Positions 45,917-55,019 of a DNA stretch of 64,000 bases are shown here, piece by piece. The notes under the pieces are model-generated. The model did not search any database and was not told the origin of the DNA. It saw only the letters and a program-made list of their open reading frames with translations. Source of the stretch: Candidatus Finniella inopinata (GTDB taxonomy: Bacteria; Pseudomonadota; Alphaproteobacteria; Holosporales; Holosporaceae); the NCBI GenBank assembly GCA_945888455.1, contig CAMCZV010000001.1:42582-106581 (forward strand), given 5' to 3'. Numbering within the stretch: the first letter of the stretch is position 1; each line of letters begins with the position of its first letter. The position numbers were made by a program, and so were the translations under genes.

Positions 45917-47382
45917 TGATGAAATATCCAAATGTTCCCGGTATTCTTTCCATGGTTTTAGGATCTAAAATCGCCCAAACTTTGGGCTTGTGCGCGACCA
46001 TTGTGGGACTGCACTGGATATGGCCAGATATGGTGCGTGTGATCAGCACGGCATTATCCATGGCGTTTTGCATCATGGCCTTTGCCAGCTTGGTATCGTT
46101 AAAAGAATCCCAAAAAACCATTTTTTACAGCACACTCAGCTTTTCTTGTGCCGCCTGCAGCATTGTAGATACGCTGATTCTGGCCCAATGGGAATGGGTT
46201 ATGGCCATTCTGCTGGGTGGTGGATTGGGTTGGGGCATTACCCGCAGCGTTTCCATGATTCATTTGCCACAATTGATGGCCTTTTTTCATGCTTTGGTGG
46301 GCATGGCCACGGCACTGCTTGGGTTGGTTTTGGTGGCATTACATGGGTTGTTCAGCACCAATATTCCTATGCAAACCCGATGGGAGCTGGCCATCGGTGG
46401 CATTATGGCGGCCATTACGTTAACAGGATCTTTGATTGCGGGTGCAAAATTACATGGCTGGTTAAAGCAGGATTTTTCGTCCCTGATGCCTCGTCATTCC
46501 TTACTTTTTGTCACCATTGCTAGCCTATTGGTGGGCTTTATGATGGTGGTTTGGCCGAATATGTGGTCTATGTTTGCCCTGTTATTGATCAGCGGATTAT
46601 GGGGAGCAGCCATAGTCTTGCCCATTGGGGGTGCGGATATGCCTGTGGTTATTTCTTTACTGAATGCGTGTTCTGGTTGGGCGACATTGGGTATTGGATT
46701 TTCCTTGGAACACCCTTTATTTATTGTAGTGGGCAGTATTGTGGGCTTTTCCGGCGCGGTACTCAGCTGGATTATGTGCAAAGGCATGAATCGATCCCTG
46801 AAGGATGTTGTTTTTCCAACCCCATTGTCTGCAAACATTTCGGCCCCCCTTGCCCATACAGGTCATGTGCAAACTTTGTCGCCAGAAGATGCGGCTTTTG
46901 TACTTTCTTCGGCTTCTCGTGTGGTCATCATCCCTGGATACGGTATGGCCGCAGCTCATGCCCAACATGTTTTACAGGAATTGAACGAAAAACTGTCCGA
47001 AAACGGTACTGTCGTCCATTACGCCATCCACCCCGTAGCAGGCCGCATGCCTGGACATATGAATGTGTTGTTGGCCGAGGCCAAAGTGCCCTATGAATCC
47101 ATGTTGGAATTGGATGAGAGCAACATGGAATTGTCACAAAGTGATGTTGTGCTCATCATCGGGGCTAATGATATTGTCAACACCTTGTCCAAAGATCCCA
47201 GCAGCTCTATTTACGGCATGCCCATTTTTAATTTGGAAAAAGTCAAAACGGTTTTATTTATCAAACGCTCTATGGCCGCAGGGTATGCCGGACTGGATAA
47301 TCCATTGTTTTACGAGCCCAACACGTTTATGGTTTTTGGGGATGGGAAAAAAGTATGTACGGATATCCTAAAACACATGTAA
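45916..47382 (+). CDS. pntB: NAD(P) transhydrogenase beta subunit
   Basis: The 488-residue beta subunit, with about ten membrane segments followed by the soluble NADP-binding domain III. Domain III is intact: VIIPGYGMAAAHAQHVLQEL, the VHYAIHPVAGRMPGHMNVLL block and DVVLIIGANDIVNTLSKDPSSSIYGMPIF. The membrane part has MIHLPQLMAFFHALVGMATA in place of the usual MPQLVA-FH/N-G segment. The N-terminus carries about 45 extra residues, including one hydrophobic segment (TLGLCATIVGLHWIW), before the normal start; this may be a remnant or functional stand-in of PntAB. I prefer ATG 45916 over the GTG three bases before it. Confidence 0.92.
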   Translation: MMKYPNVPGILSMVLGSKIAQTLGLCATIVGLHWIWPDMVRVISTALSMAFCIMAFASLVSLKESQKTIFYSTLSFSCAACSIVDTLILAQWEWVMAILLGGGLGWGITRSVSMIHLPQLMAFFHALVGMATALLGLVLVALHGLFSTNIPMQTRWELAIGGIMAAITLTGSLIAGAKLHGWLKQDFSSLMPRHSLLFVTIASLLVGFMMVVWPNMWSMFALLLISGLWGAAIVLPIGGADMPVVISLLNACSGWATLGIGFSLEHPLFIVVGSIVGFSGAVLSWIMCKGMNRSLKDVVFPTPLSANISAPLAHTGHVQTLSPEDAAFVLSSASRVVIIPGYGMAAAHAQHVLQELNEKLSENGTVVHYAIHPVAGRMPGHMNVLLAEAKVPYESMLELDESNMELSQSDVVLIIGANDIVNTLSKDPSSSIYGMPIFNLEKVKTVLFIKRSMAAGYAGLDNPLFYEPNTFMVFGDGKKVCTDILKHM

Positions 47383-47389
47383 GCAGGCG

Positions 47390-49390
47390 ATGAACGGCTC
47401 TGTTTGGACGTTTTTACAGACCAAAGTCCAATGGATTCCGGGCATTGGCCCCTTGTTGGGACGCCGCCTCAGCGATGCGGGAATGCCCACATTTTTTGAC
47501 CTGTTGTCCTGCTTGCCAAAACAGTATACGTCTTATCAAAAAAACGTCTTGTCCCAAGGCCCCGTATACATCGAATTAACGCTGGGGGTTAAAAGCCTAC
47601 GTAACCCCTGGATCATTCCCTGCACCATGGGGGATGGAACAGCCGTATCTTTGGTCTTTTTTCAAAATCCGAAACCGTTTTGGGCCCCCAGATCCCGCAT
47701 GTGGATCAAGGGCAATGTCACCCATTCGGCTAGTGGATCAGCACAAATCGTGCATCCAGATCGTGCAGATCCTTGGCCAGAATTGGATAAACAGAGCATG
47801 ATTGTGTCAGAATATGCTTTGCCAAAAGGCATTAAAAATGCTCGTTTTTCCAAATGGATTCTCTATATTTTGAACCATTGGCCCGATAAGTCCTGGTCCC
47901 CAATCCCCATGCCCCAAGACAATGCACGACAGGTGGAGCATTTCTTGTCGTGGCATGCCTGCTTTATGAATGCTCATTTTCCTGGCGATTGCGGCATGAC
48001 CCAAGACCATACCGTATGGCGCAGCACATTGGCCAGATCCGAATGGATTGCAAAGCATGTGGCCAGCACACAGTGGCATCAAGCAGAACGCTTGCAGGGA
48101 CCAGCGCCCATGTGCATCCCCTCAAACACCACGATTCAAGATGCTTTTTTAGGCGAATTTGGCCATGATTTAACCCAAACCCAACAGATGGCTTGGGAAA
48201 CCATTGGTCAAGAGCTGTGCAGTGAAAAGCCCATGCTGCGCCTATTAAATGGCGATGTGGGCAGTGGAAAAACCTTGGTGGCTTTTTTGGCCATGATCCA
48301 AGTGGCGGTGTCGGGAAAACAAGCTTGCTTGATGGCGCCAACAGAGACCCTGATTCGACAACATTTTGCATCCTTACAATGCTGGTTAAAGCCTATTCCC
48401 GTACAGTTAATTTTGGGAAAACGGGTTCGCATTGGCCCGCCTGATGCCCCCATTATTTTGGGTACTCATGCGCTGTTGTACGATTCTGTTCAGTTCGAAA
48501 ATTTAGCATTGGTGGTCATTGACGAGCAACAACGTTTTGGTGTGCAACAGCGATTAACCCTTTCCCAAAAAGGCCACAATCCCCATGTGCTTTTTCTAAG
48601 CGCAACCCCCATTCCACGTACGTTTCAACGCCTGATTTGCGGGGATATGGATGTCAGTGTGATTGATAAACGTTCAAGTGCCATACCGTTAACCAGTTAT
48701 GTGGTTTCTGCCGAAAAAATAGAGGACTTGCGCCCCTGGATTCAAAAATGTCTGGATCGAAAAGAGTGTGTTTACTGGGTCTGTCCCTCAATCGATGATG
48801 AGGTTTTAGGTGTGCAGCATCGTTACACGTATTTGCAGAATGTTTTCCCTGGTCAAGTAGGCATCTTACATGGCCGATTGTCGGCACAGGAAAAACAGGC
48901 CGCCATCCATGCATTTTCCACAGGCATACACCCCCTTTTGGTCACCACAACGGTGATCGAGGTCGGCGTGCATGTATCCCAGGCATCCACCATGATTATC
49001 GAAGAAAGCACACGTTTTGGTCTATCCCAATTGCACCAATTACGCGGTCGTGTGGGCAGGGACGCAACACCTGGGCATTGCTTTTTCCTGTACTCTGCCC
49101 CATTAAGCAACAGCGCCCGACAACGATTGCAATTCATGCGCACATGCCAAGATGGATTTAAAATTGCAGAACAAGATTGGGTGTGGAGAGGCAGCGGCAC
49201 CATTTTAGGCACGGAACAAAGTGGCCATGGTGTGATGCGTTTTTCCAAAAAGGAAGACCCGTGGTTAGACCACCTGGCCCTATCCACCATGGATGATGCA
49301 CACCATCTCTTGAACCATCATTCCCATGCCGTTACCCCCCTATTGGAATTATTTGGGTACAGCCCATCAGACGTATTGGTGGCAGGTTAA
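47390..49390 (+). CDS. recG: ATP-dependent DNA helicase RecG
   Basis: Branch-migrating helicase that processes stalled forks and Holliday junctions, 666 residues. The N-terminal wedge domain begins about residue 15 (VQWIPGIGPLLGRRLSDAG). Helicase motifs follow: Walker A LNGDVGSGKTLVAF (motif I), MAPTETLIRQH (Ia), DEQQRFGVQQR (II; DEQH is more usual), LFLSATPIPRT (III), and C-terminal ATTVIEVGVHV-type (VTTTVIEVGVHVSQAS) with QLRGRVGRD (VI). The length is at the lower end for RecG, with a shortened wedge. It begins eight bases after pntB and is likely in the same transcript. Confidence 0.95.
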   Translation: MNGSVWTFLQTKVQWIPGIGPLLGRRLSDAGMPTFFDLLSCLPKQYTSYQKNVLSQGPVYIELTLGVKSLRNPWIIPCTMGDGTAVSLVFFQNPKPFWAPRSRMWIKGNVTHSASGSAQIVHPDRADPWPELDKQSMIVSEYALPKGIKNARFSKWILYILNHWPDKSWSPIPMPQDNARQVEHFLSWHACFMNAHFPGDCGMTQDHTVWRSTLARSEWIAKHVASTQWHQAERLQGPAPMCIPSNTTIQDAFLGEFGHDLTQTQQMAWETIGQELCSEKPMLRLLNGDVGSGKTLVAFLAMIQVAVSGKQACLMAPTETLIRQHFASLQCWLKPIPVQLILGKRVRIGPPDAPIILGTHALLYDSVQFENLALVVIDEQQRFGVQQRLTLSQKGHNPHVLFLSATPIPRTFQRLICGDMDVSVIDKRSSAIPLTSYVVSAEKIEDLRPWIQKCLDRKECVYWVCPSIDDEVLGVQHRYTYLQNVFPGQVGILHGRLSAQEKQAAIHAFSTGIHPLLVTTTVIEVGVHVSQASTMIIEESTRFGLSQLHQLRGRVGRDATPGHCFFLYSAPLSNSARQRLQFMRTCQDGFKIAEQDWVWRGSGTILGTEQSGHGVMRFSKKEDPWLDHLALSTMDDAHHLLNHHSHAVTPLLELFGYSPSDVLVAG

Positions 49391-49484
49391 AGGGCCCATC
49401 CTGTGACGCACCAGAAACCATGCCAGAAACCCCGCCGAGCCATAACCCGTGGGAATGACCATGAAACCTATCCTAGGGGGGGCC

Positions 49485-49748
49485 TCAACGGCTGCTAAAG
49501 GCACTCGTGTTGCCATAATCAGAGGATGGCGACGATTGATCGTGGGGATTAAAGCTGGCATTATTGGATGGCCCCTGGCATTTTGCAGCAGCAGATAAAA
49601 AATCGCCATAATTTTGAGCCCTATTGACCGCATTTTGTCGACAATTTCCTTCACAGCCATTGTTGTTCCCAGCACCCACCAGACCCATTATCCCCACAGA
49701 CAGGGCACACACCACCAGAATTTTGCATTTATCCATTTTCAGATCCAT
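49485..49748 (-). CDS. Small secreted Asn/Cys-containing peptide (87 aa)
   Basis: Not recognised. I chose ATG 49748 because AGAAAAGG lies eight bases upstream. The protein starts MDLKMDKCKILVVCALSVGI, a signal peptide ending near VGA, and the mature part of about 60 residues contains three cysteines (GCEGNCRQN and AKCQG), many Asn/Ser, and no membrane segment. Larger in-frame starts exist upstream. It stands alone after recG on the other strand. The arrangement resembles other short secreted proteins in this window; a toxin-like or structural role cannot be told. Confidence 0.45.
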   Translation of the reverse strand: MDLKMDKCKILVVCALSVGIMGLVGAGNNNGCEGNCRQNAVNRAQNYGDFLSAAAKCQGPSNNASFNPHDQSSPSSDYGNTSAFSSR

Positions 49749-49968
49749 AACATATACCTTTTCTGAAACCATAGCCCTACAAGCTTTAAAAAAACCCAAA
49801 AATCAGGGCTCTTTTTTCATCAAAAAATGATTTACCATTTTTCAATTTTTACAAAAAATCATTTAAAATAAAAGTAAAACGTTTCGCAAATAGGTCTATT
49901 TTTAACCTTTAGTTAATCAATTGTCTGTATTGTGGTAATAATTAAACTTTTAAACAAATGGTTCATGA

Positions 49969-50355
49969 ATGCATTATCCCATATCTGAAAAAGATTCCAG
50001 CGTGACGCCCATTTTAAAAAATGCCCGATATTTTATCATCAATCGTGCCAGAAAAATGATTCAACGTTGGCAAAACGATTGGGAAAAATGCAGAAAGCAA
50101 TGGATCAAACGATGCAAACATTCCAATCACACCCCAGAAAACACCAACGACCACTTGCTTTGGGATGAATTTCGCTTGCTACAGCAAGAACAAAAGGTAT
50201 TGGATGCTCTGGATGATACCTTGAATGGCGTATCCTTACATCATGTGCAGCAGAACCATAATCCTGCTTTGGATTATTCGTGGACACAGCACCATGATTC
50301 TGATGCCACAGAAACATGGTTTTCTCGGTCTGGTTGCACCATGCGGTATCGTTAA
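49969..50355 (+). CDS. Unrecognised small basic protein (128 aa)
   Basis: Not recognised. The 128-residue frame starts at ATG 49969 and encodes a basic, Trp-rich helical N-terminal half (RARKMIQRWQNDWEKCRKQW) and a more acidic second half (DEFRLLQQEQKVLDALDD). There is no signal peptide or membrane segment. A possible helical RNA- or DNA-binding protein, but this is only from composition. The upstream 220 bases are very AT-rich and could hold its promoter. It converges with tolA. Confidence 0.4.
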   Translation: MHYPISEKDSSVTPILKNARYFIINRARKMIQRWQNDWEKCRKQWIKRCKHSNHTPENTNDHLLWDEFRLLQQEQKVLDALDDTLNGVSLHHVQQNHNPALDYSWTQHHDSDATETWFSRSGCTMRYR

Positions 50356-50487
50356 TCTGGGGATTCCTGTGTTGGCATCCCGTGCTTTGGCAATGCCATT
50401 GCATCAGACTCTTTAGAATCTTCTCTGGCAGGGACTGTTCTATGTTGCCTGGCCCCTGGGGCCGTACACCCCTTATGCCCAGACCCT

Positions 50488-51441
50488 TTATTTTGGGGAA
50501 AAAGTAATCACGATGTCACGCCATTGGGCGTACGTTTCTTTTCGCAGCGGCAAGGATTCTGTACGAAATTGATTAACGGCACGCAATACGCTGTCACAAC
50601 CAATGGGATAAACGGGATGATCTTTGCTGCTGGAATCATGCAGGATTTCGGCATGATTGACTGTGCCATCGCGATTCATGGTGATGTGGACTTGAATGAC
50701 TAACTTTCCACCTTCGCTTGCACGCAACGGAATAATCCACGCATCTTCAAAAAATCGCTGGATGCGATCCATTTCACTCATGCTCATTTGCGCCCCAATG
50801 GCGGGTGCACCATATTCCGAATCGGAATTAGGATCCGTAATGGGGGTCTCTGCGCTTGAACCGCGAACCAAATCCTTGTCCCGATTTACGTTAATAGATT
50901 CAGAAATCTTTGGCTTTTTTTTTACAGATTCCCTGTGCTTTTTTAACAATTCGGCTATGGGGTCCACATCTTTGATTTTTTCCTTTTTCGGATGTGATTT
51001 TGACTTTTTCTGATCTTTTTTCTTGGAATCTTTCTTTGTCTTGGGCTGTGCAACCTCTTTTTTAGGCTGTTTTTTCGGTATAGGCGCCACTACAGGTGCA
51101 GGTTCTGGAATAGGATCCGGTGTGGGCTCTGGTGCAGGTTCTGGAATAGGATCCGGTGTGGGCTCTGGTGCAGGTTCTAGAATAGGATCCGGTGTGGGCG
51201 CAGGTAACACATTTTGTACAACCTCTTTTTCTGGCTCTGGTTCCGAAACCTCTGATTTTGGTCGAGAAATGGGCGCACAAGAAATCTCACTGACGGCTGT
51301 TACTTCTAAGGGGATAGAACACGCACTGATGTCAGATAAAACAGGGGGTGTTTTTGGAGAAAACAAAATGTTTTGTAAAAAAACCACTGAAATGATCCCA
51401 GCATGCAGGAACAAAGAGATTAAAAATGCCCATATTCTCAC
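50488..51441 (-). CDS. tolA: TolA/TonB-like energy-transducing protein
   Basis: Periplasm-spanning part of the Tol system, 317 residues. An N-terminal membrane anchor (WAFLISLFLHAGIISVVFLQ) is followed by a long Pro/Glu/Lys-rich stalk with three 12-residue units PDPIPEPAPEPT, then KKQPKKEVAQPKTKKDSKKK, and a C-terminal globular domain (IQVHITMNRDGTVNHAEILH) as in TolA/TonB C-terminal domains. It follows tolR with an ATGA overlap, which supports TolA over TonB. The pairing domain ends AQWRDIVITFSPK. The usual downstream tolB and pal genes are not adjacent. Confidence 0.85.
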   Translation of the reverse strand: MRIWAFLISLFLHAGIISVVFLQNILFSPKTPPVLSDISACSIPLEVTAVSEISCAPISRPKSEVSEPEPEKEVVQNVLPAPTPDPILEPAPEPTPDPIPEPAPEPTPDPIPEPAPVVAPIPKKQPKKEVAQPKTKKDSKKKDQKKSKSHPKKEKIKDVDPIAELLKKHRESVKKKPKISESINVNRDKDLVRGSSAETPITDPNSDSEYGAPAIGAQMSMSEMDRIQRFFEDAWIIPLRASEGGKLVIQVHITMNRDGTVNHAEILHDSSSKDHPVYPIGCDSVLRAVNQFRTESLPLRKETYAQWRDIVITFSPK

Positions 51442-51866
51442 TTTTTCTCACCTTCGATTGATTGTTCCACCACCAAATGAATTTGAGAAAACCCCGCGGC
51501 TTTTAATAAATTCATGACTTTGATGACCGCGTTATAGGGAATGGACCGCGACCCACGCAAATAAATCTTGGACGCAGAACCACTGGGTAAGGATGTCAAA
51601 TGGGTCAACAATTGAGATTGCTCTATGGCGGTATCCTTTAAAAACAGTTTTTCCTGCTCATCAATGGTCACAATAATGGGATCATCAACCTCTGCACTGG
51701 TTCCTGATCCGCCCTGAGGCAAATTGACGGGTACACTGACCTGCATCATGGGGGCAGAAACCATAAAAATAATCAATAAAACCAACATCACATCTACAAA
51801 AGGCGTCACATTAATTTCATGACGCAACGGTGTGTGTGGTCGAGAAGAGCGACGACGTTTCATCAA
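51438..51866 (-). CDS. tolR: Tol-Pal system protein TolR (ExbD family)
   Basis: A 142-residue single-span inner-membrane protein of the ExbD/TolR family. The conserved segment HEINVTPFVDVMLVLLIIFM near residue 18 carries the functional membrane Asp (in PFVDVMLVL). The periplasmic domain reads SIPYNAVIKVMNLLKAAGF near the end. A basic N-terminus (MMKRRRSSRPHTPLR) is cytoplasmic. The order tolQ-tolR-tolA is kept. Works with TolQ as the proton channel that energises TolA. Confidence 0.93.
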   Translation of the reverse strand: MMKRRRSSRPHTPLRHEINVTPFVDVMLVLLIIFMVSAPMMQVSVPVNLPQGGSGTSAEVDDPIIVTIDEQEKLFLKDTAIEQSQLLTHLTSLPSGSASKIYLRGSRSIPYNAVIKVMNLLKAAGFSQIHLVVEQSIEGEKK

Positions 51867-52538
51867 TTATAACCTCATGCACCAGGCCAAAAGTTCTTGA
51901 GAAAAAATCTCCATTCTCATGGCATAACTGTTGATAGAACTGGTTAATTTACTGTACCCCACAGAGGCCGGGATGGCCACCAGCAATCCAATGGCTGTGG
52001 CAAACAATGCCTCGGCAATACCGGGTGCCACCACCGCCAAAGACGTATTCTTGCTTGTGGCAATGGCTTGAAAACTGTTCATAATTCCCCAAACGGTACC
52101 AAACAAACCCACAAACGCCGCCATAGACCCCACAGAGGCCAACACACTCATCTGTGTGCTCATGCGTTCACGTTCTTGATCCATATGCATGGCCAGTAAT
52201 TGCTCCAATCGTTGCAGTCCCAGTTGTCGTTGATCCAGACCTGAAAATCGCTTCATCTGGCGCCATTCTTGGGCGGCAATGCTGACCATATATTGGGTGG
52301 AACCACCGTGGTTAAAACGGCCATCGATTTTATCCATGCTGGCATCTGAAAAGGTACTACTGGTTTCATCGGCTTCTCTGTTGTATTGACGCAACATATG
52401 CCATTTAGAAAAAATGATTGCCCAAGACATGGCAGAGGCCAAAAACAAGATGATAATCACCGCTTTAACGATCCAATCAGCCTGCAGAAACAACCCGATA
52501 AAAGACAATCCTTGTGCTGATACTGTATGCATTTCCAC
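51867..52538 (-). CDS. tolQ: Tol-Pal system protein TolQ (ExbB family)
   Basis: Three-span inner-membrane proton-channel subunit, 223 residues. First span about residues 20-40 (WIVKAVIIILFLASAMSWAI). The signature block LASVGSMAAFVGLFGTVWGI and the third span with APGIAEALFATAIGLLVAIP are both conserved, including the Thr/Ala-rich pore helix. It is one base from tolR and starts this three-gene operon on the minus strand. Upstream is tRNA-Arg; a promoter is expected in 52540-52710. Confidence 0.94.
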   Translation of the reverse strand: MEMHTVSAQGLSFIGLFLQADWIVKAVIIILFLASAMSWAIIFSKWHMLRQYNREADETSSTFSDASMDKIDGRFNHGGSTQYMVSIAAQEWRQMKRFSGLDQRQLGLQRLEQLLAMHMDQERERMSTQMSVLASVGSMAAFVGLFGTVWGIMNSFQAIATSKNTSLAVVAPGIAEALFATAIGLLVAIPASVGYSKLTSSINSYAMRMEIFSQELLAWCMRL

Positions 52539-52714
52539 GACGGCTTCCTCCTGTAACCTTGTGTCTGTGAATCAGACATCCCAAAGGTCTTTTGTGTATT
52601 CCATCACCTGGGAAATGGTTTGTAAAGAGGGGGAGCCTAGAATTCTTTACTCTTGAGCGTGCTTTTCCAAAATCATGGAGGTAAATTTTGGATACATGAA
52701 ATAATTTTGATTTT

Positions 52715-52791
52715 TGGCACGCCTTGCAGGATTCGAACCTGCGACAACCGGCTTAGAAGGCCGATGCTCTATCCAGCTGAGCTAAAGGCGC
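52715..52791 (-). tRNA. tRNA-Arg (anticodon TCT)
   Basis: Minus-strand cloverleaf: acceptor GCGCCTT pairs with AAGGCGT, D arm GCTC/GAGC, anticodon loop CTTCTAA giving TCT (reads AGA), T arm GCAGG/CCTGC with TTCGAAT loop. The discriminator is G, followed by an encoded CCA (52715-52717), the only one among the four tRNAs here. Confidence 0.95.
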
Positions 52792-52879
52792 ACAACATAG
52801 CCTTATCATGACGGATTTTTCTGGCCATGACAAGACTGGGGCTTTGGTTTGACGGGACAGGTATTGGGAAATATTCTGC

Positions 52880-53272
52880 TTACAGAGGGGGTGCACAAAT
52901 CACTGTGCATTGCCGTTGACAATAATCCCCTGCAAAAACACTACACCGATAAGGATATTTGCACGACGTAACATTTTTTATGATGATTTGCATTTTTGTC
53001 AGAGGAACGGCAATCAATTGACCGCTTGTTTGCATGGCTGCTATTCCCGTAGGGCCTGAGGCAAGTGCCGACGGTGCTGCAGACGTTGGTGCAGCAGTTG
53101 TTGGTGTAACTGTTTGTGGGTTGGTGCTTTGTTGTTGATCGCTATTGCCAATTTGTGCAACTTTTAGGGCAAAGGCTGCTCCAGCGGCTTTTCCAGCTTT
53201 CCCCCCTTGTACACACGCTATCATACAGACAGTGATGGCCATGGCCAAACCGATTCGAAAAAATTGATTCAC
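52880..53272 (-). CDS. Small secreted protein with a cysteine-rich C-terminus
   Basis: Not recognised. I chose GTG 53272 (GAGAG six bases upstream) over a TTG at 53290; the protein then starts MNQFFRIGLAMAITVCMIAC, ending a hydrophobic signal of lipobox-like type (MIAC). It has a Thr/Ala/Pro linker (TPTTAAPTSAAPSALA) and a C-terminal block of about 30 residues with five cysteines spaced C-x5-C-x7-C-x3-C-x3-C. The block is the size of small disulphide-knot domains. Neighbours are tRNA-Arg and ftsI, which give no functional hint. Possibly exported and disulphide-bonded. Confidence 0.5.
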   Translation of the reverse strand: MNQFFRIGLAMAITVCMIACVQGGKAGKAAGAAFALKVAQIGNSDQQQSTNPQTVTPTTAAPTSAAPSALASGPTGIAAMQTSGQLIAVPLTKMQIIIKNVTSCKYPYRCSVFAGDYCQRQCTVICAPPL

Positions 53273-53359
53273 ATTACGCTCTCTATTCAATCATTTTTCT
53301 GATTATACGAGGACAGCTATGAAAGATGATTAAACAAAAATTCTATTGAAAATATGCTT

Positions 53360-55018
53360 TTATCTTTTTCCTTTTTTCGAATGAACCTCATGGTCACAGG
53401 ATTCTGGTGTCATCACACCCAATAACGGGGCCAATTCCTGCACCAATCGAGAAATAACGGGTGCCGCCATCCACCCAGCTGTGGCATAACCATAGGTTTT
53501 TGCGCTGGCTTTGGCCCGATCAATAGACACCACAATGCCGTACCGAGGACAATCCAGAGGAAAAACGGCCACGGCCGAGGTCAGGTTCTGCTTTTCTACA
53601 TATCGACCGCCCACACGAACATTGGCCGTTCCTGTTTTTGCCCCCACCACACAATTGATGGCTGCGGCTTTTTTGGCTTGACCATTTTCCACCGCTTGCC
53701 CCATTAAATACAAAACGTCTTTGACCGTAGACGGTTTTAAAATACGTACCCCTGGGGATTTTGGGGATGCCAAAAAGGTAACGGGTTTGGCTATACCCGT
53801 GGCCAATGGAATCAAACTGGCTGCCACATGCAACGGCGTAACGGCAAATCCGTATCCATATCCAGCCGTCATGACGCGCCCTATAGGCCAATTTCCCCTG
53901 GGAAACAGGGGACGAGAACACAGACCTAACTCTGTTTTTATGCGACGAGAAAACCCCATTTTTTCAAAAAATTGTTTTTGTGCTGCCCCACCAATAGTGG
54001 CTGCCATTTTGGCGTGCGCAATATTCGATGAATAAACAAAGGCTTCTTCTACGGTTAATGGGCGGTTTTGTCCACGAAAATCTTTGACTATATGGCGGCC
54101 AATACGAAGGGGTTTAGACGCATCAAATACCGATCGTAACGTCCCCTTTTTAGTTTCCAACAGCACAGCCGTATTCGCAATTTTCATAATGGATCCAAAC
54201 TCATACACGCCTGTCATATTTCGATTAAAATAGCTGGGATCTGTAGGGCAAATGGGCTGGGAAGGGGAAAAATCAGGCAAAGACACCATGGCCAATATTT
54301 CTCCCGTTTGCAAGTCCACAATAATGCCATTGCCACCAACGGCGCTGTGTTCTGCAATTTGATGAGATAACACATCATATAAAATATTTTGCACCCGTAA
54401 ATCAAAGGATGTTCGCACACGTGCATTCGATTGCATCAAGCGCTGGTTTAAACTCTTTTCCAGGCCCGATAACCCCTGTTGATCCAAATCTGTTGTCCCT
54501 AATACATGGCAAAAAATGCGATCCATGGGGTAAATGCGCTTGGAATCGCTCAGCACATCCAACCCGTAAATGCCCAATGCCTTGACCGCCATCTTTTTAT
54601 TGGGCGCCACATGCCTAGAAATCCACACAAAGGATTTTTTAGAATACATATCACGAATCAGACGCGCCTTATCAATGCTCGGAAAAATACCCATCAATGC
54701 GGCGATGGCTTCTTCTTTATCCATCACTTTATTAGGGTGAGCATAAATGGAAAACGTATACAGACTGCTGGCTAAAAAGTACCCATTACGGTCCACCAAT
54801 GCCGCACGCACGATCTGTTTTACGCCTGGATCTGTTGGGTCCATTGGGGTTAAGCACACAATGCACAAACGCACCATAATCAAAAACAACAAAAAGAAAA
54901 AAAATGCCCCCACGATCAGGACTCGTGATTTCGGTAACCCCACAAAACCATGTTCAAAATCAATGATATCTGCGGTTTCACATTCTTCCTGATGCGGCGT
55001 CAATCCTGAATCCTTCAT
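53360..55018 (-). CDS. ftsI: Penicillin-binding protein 3, septal transpeptidase
   Basis: Septal peptidoglycan D,D-transpeptidase, 552 residues. An N-terminal membrane segment (about residues 33-55) precedes a pedestal domain. The catalytic motifs are SIMK (Ser276, Lys279 in YEFGSIMKIAN), SSN (331-332 region in VYSSNIAHAK) and KTG (461-463 in VVGAKTGTANV). The length is near the family mean and all active-site residues are present. It follows ftsL by one base, completing the order rsmH-ftsL-ftsI. The usual next genes murE, murF and mraY do not follow; mraY is at 26.5 kb. Confidence 0.95.
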   Translation of the reverse strand: MKDSGLTPHQEECETADIIDFEHGFVGLPKSRVLIVGAFFFFLLFLIMVRLCIVCLTPMDPTDPGVKQIVRAALVDRNGYFLASSLYTFSIYAHPNKVMDKEEAIAALMGIFPSIDKARLIRDMYSKKSFVWISRHVAPNKKMAVKALGIYGLDVLSDSKRIYPMDRIFCHVLGTTDLDQQGLSGLEKSLNQRLMQSNARVRTSFDLRVQNILYDVLSHQIAEHSAVGGNGIIVDLQTGEILAMVSLPDFSPSQPICPTDPSYFNRNMTGVYEFGSIMKIANTAVLLETKKGTLRSVFDASKPLRIGRHIVKDFRGQNRPLTVEEAFVYSSNIAHAKMAATIGGAAQKQFFEKMGFSRRIKTELGLCSRPLFPRGNWPIGRVMTAGYGYGFAVTPLHVAASLIPLATGIAKPVTFLASPKSPGVRILKPSTVKDVLYLMGQAVENGQAKKAAAINCVVGAKTGTANVRVGGRYVEKQNLTSAVAVFPLDCPRYGIVVSIDRAKASAKTYGYATAGWMAAPVISRLVQELAPLLGVMTPESCDHEVHSKKGKR

Positions 55019-55019
55019 C

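Noticed and set aside
51062-51280. Repetitive minus-strand frame inside tolA
   Set aside because: Shadow of the PDPIPEPAPEPT-coding repeat in another frame.
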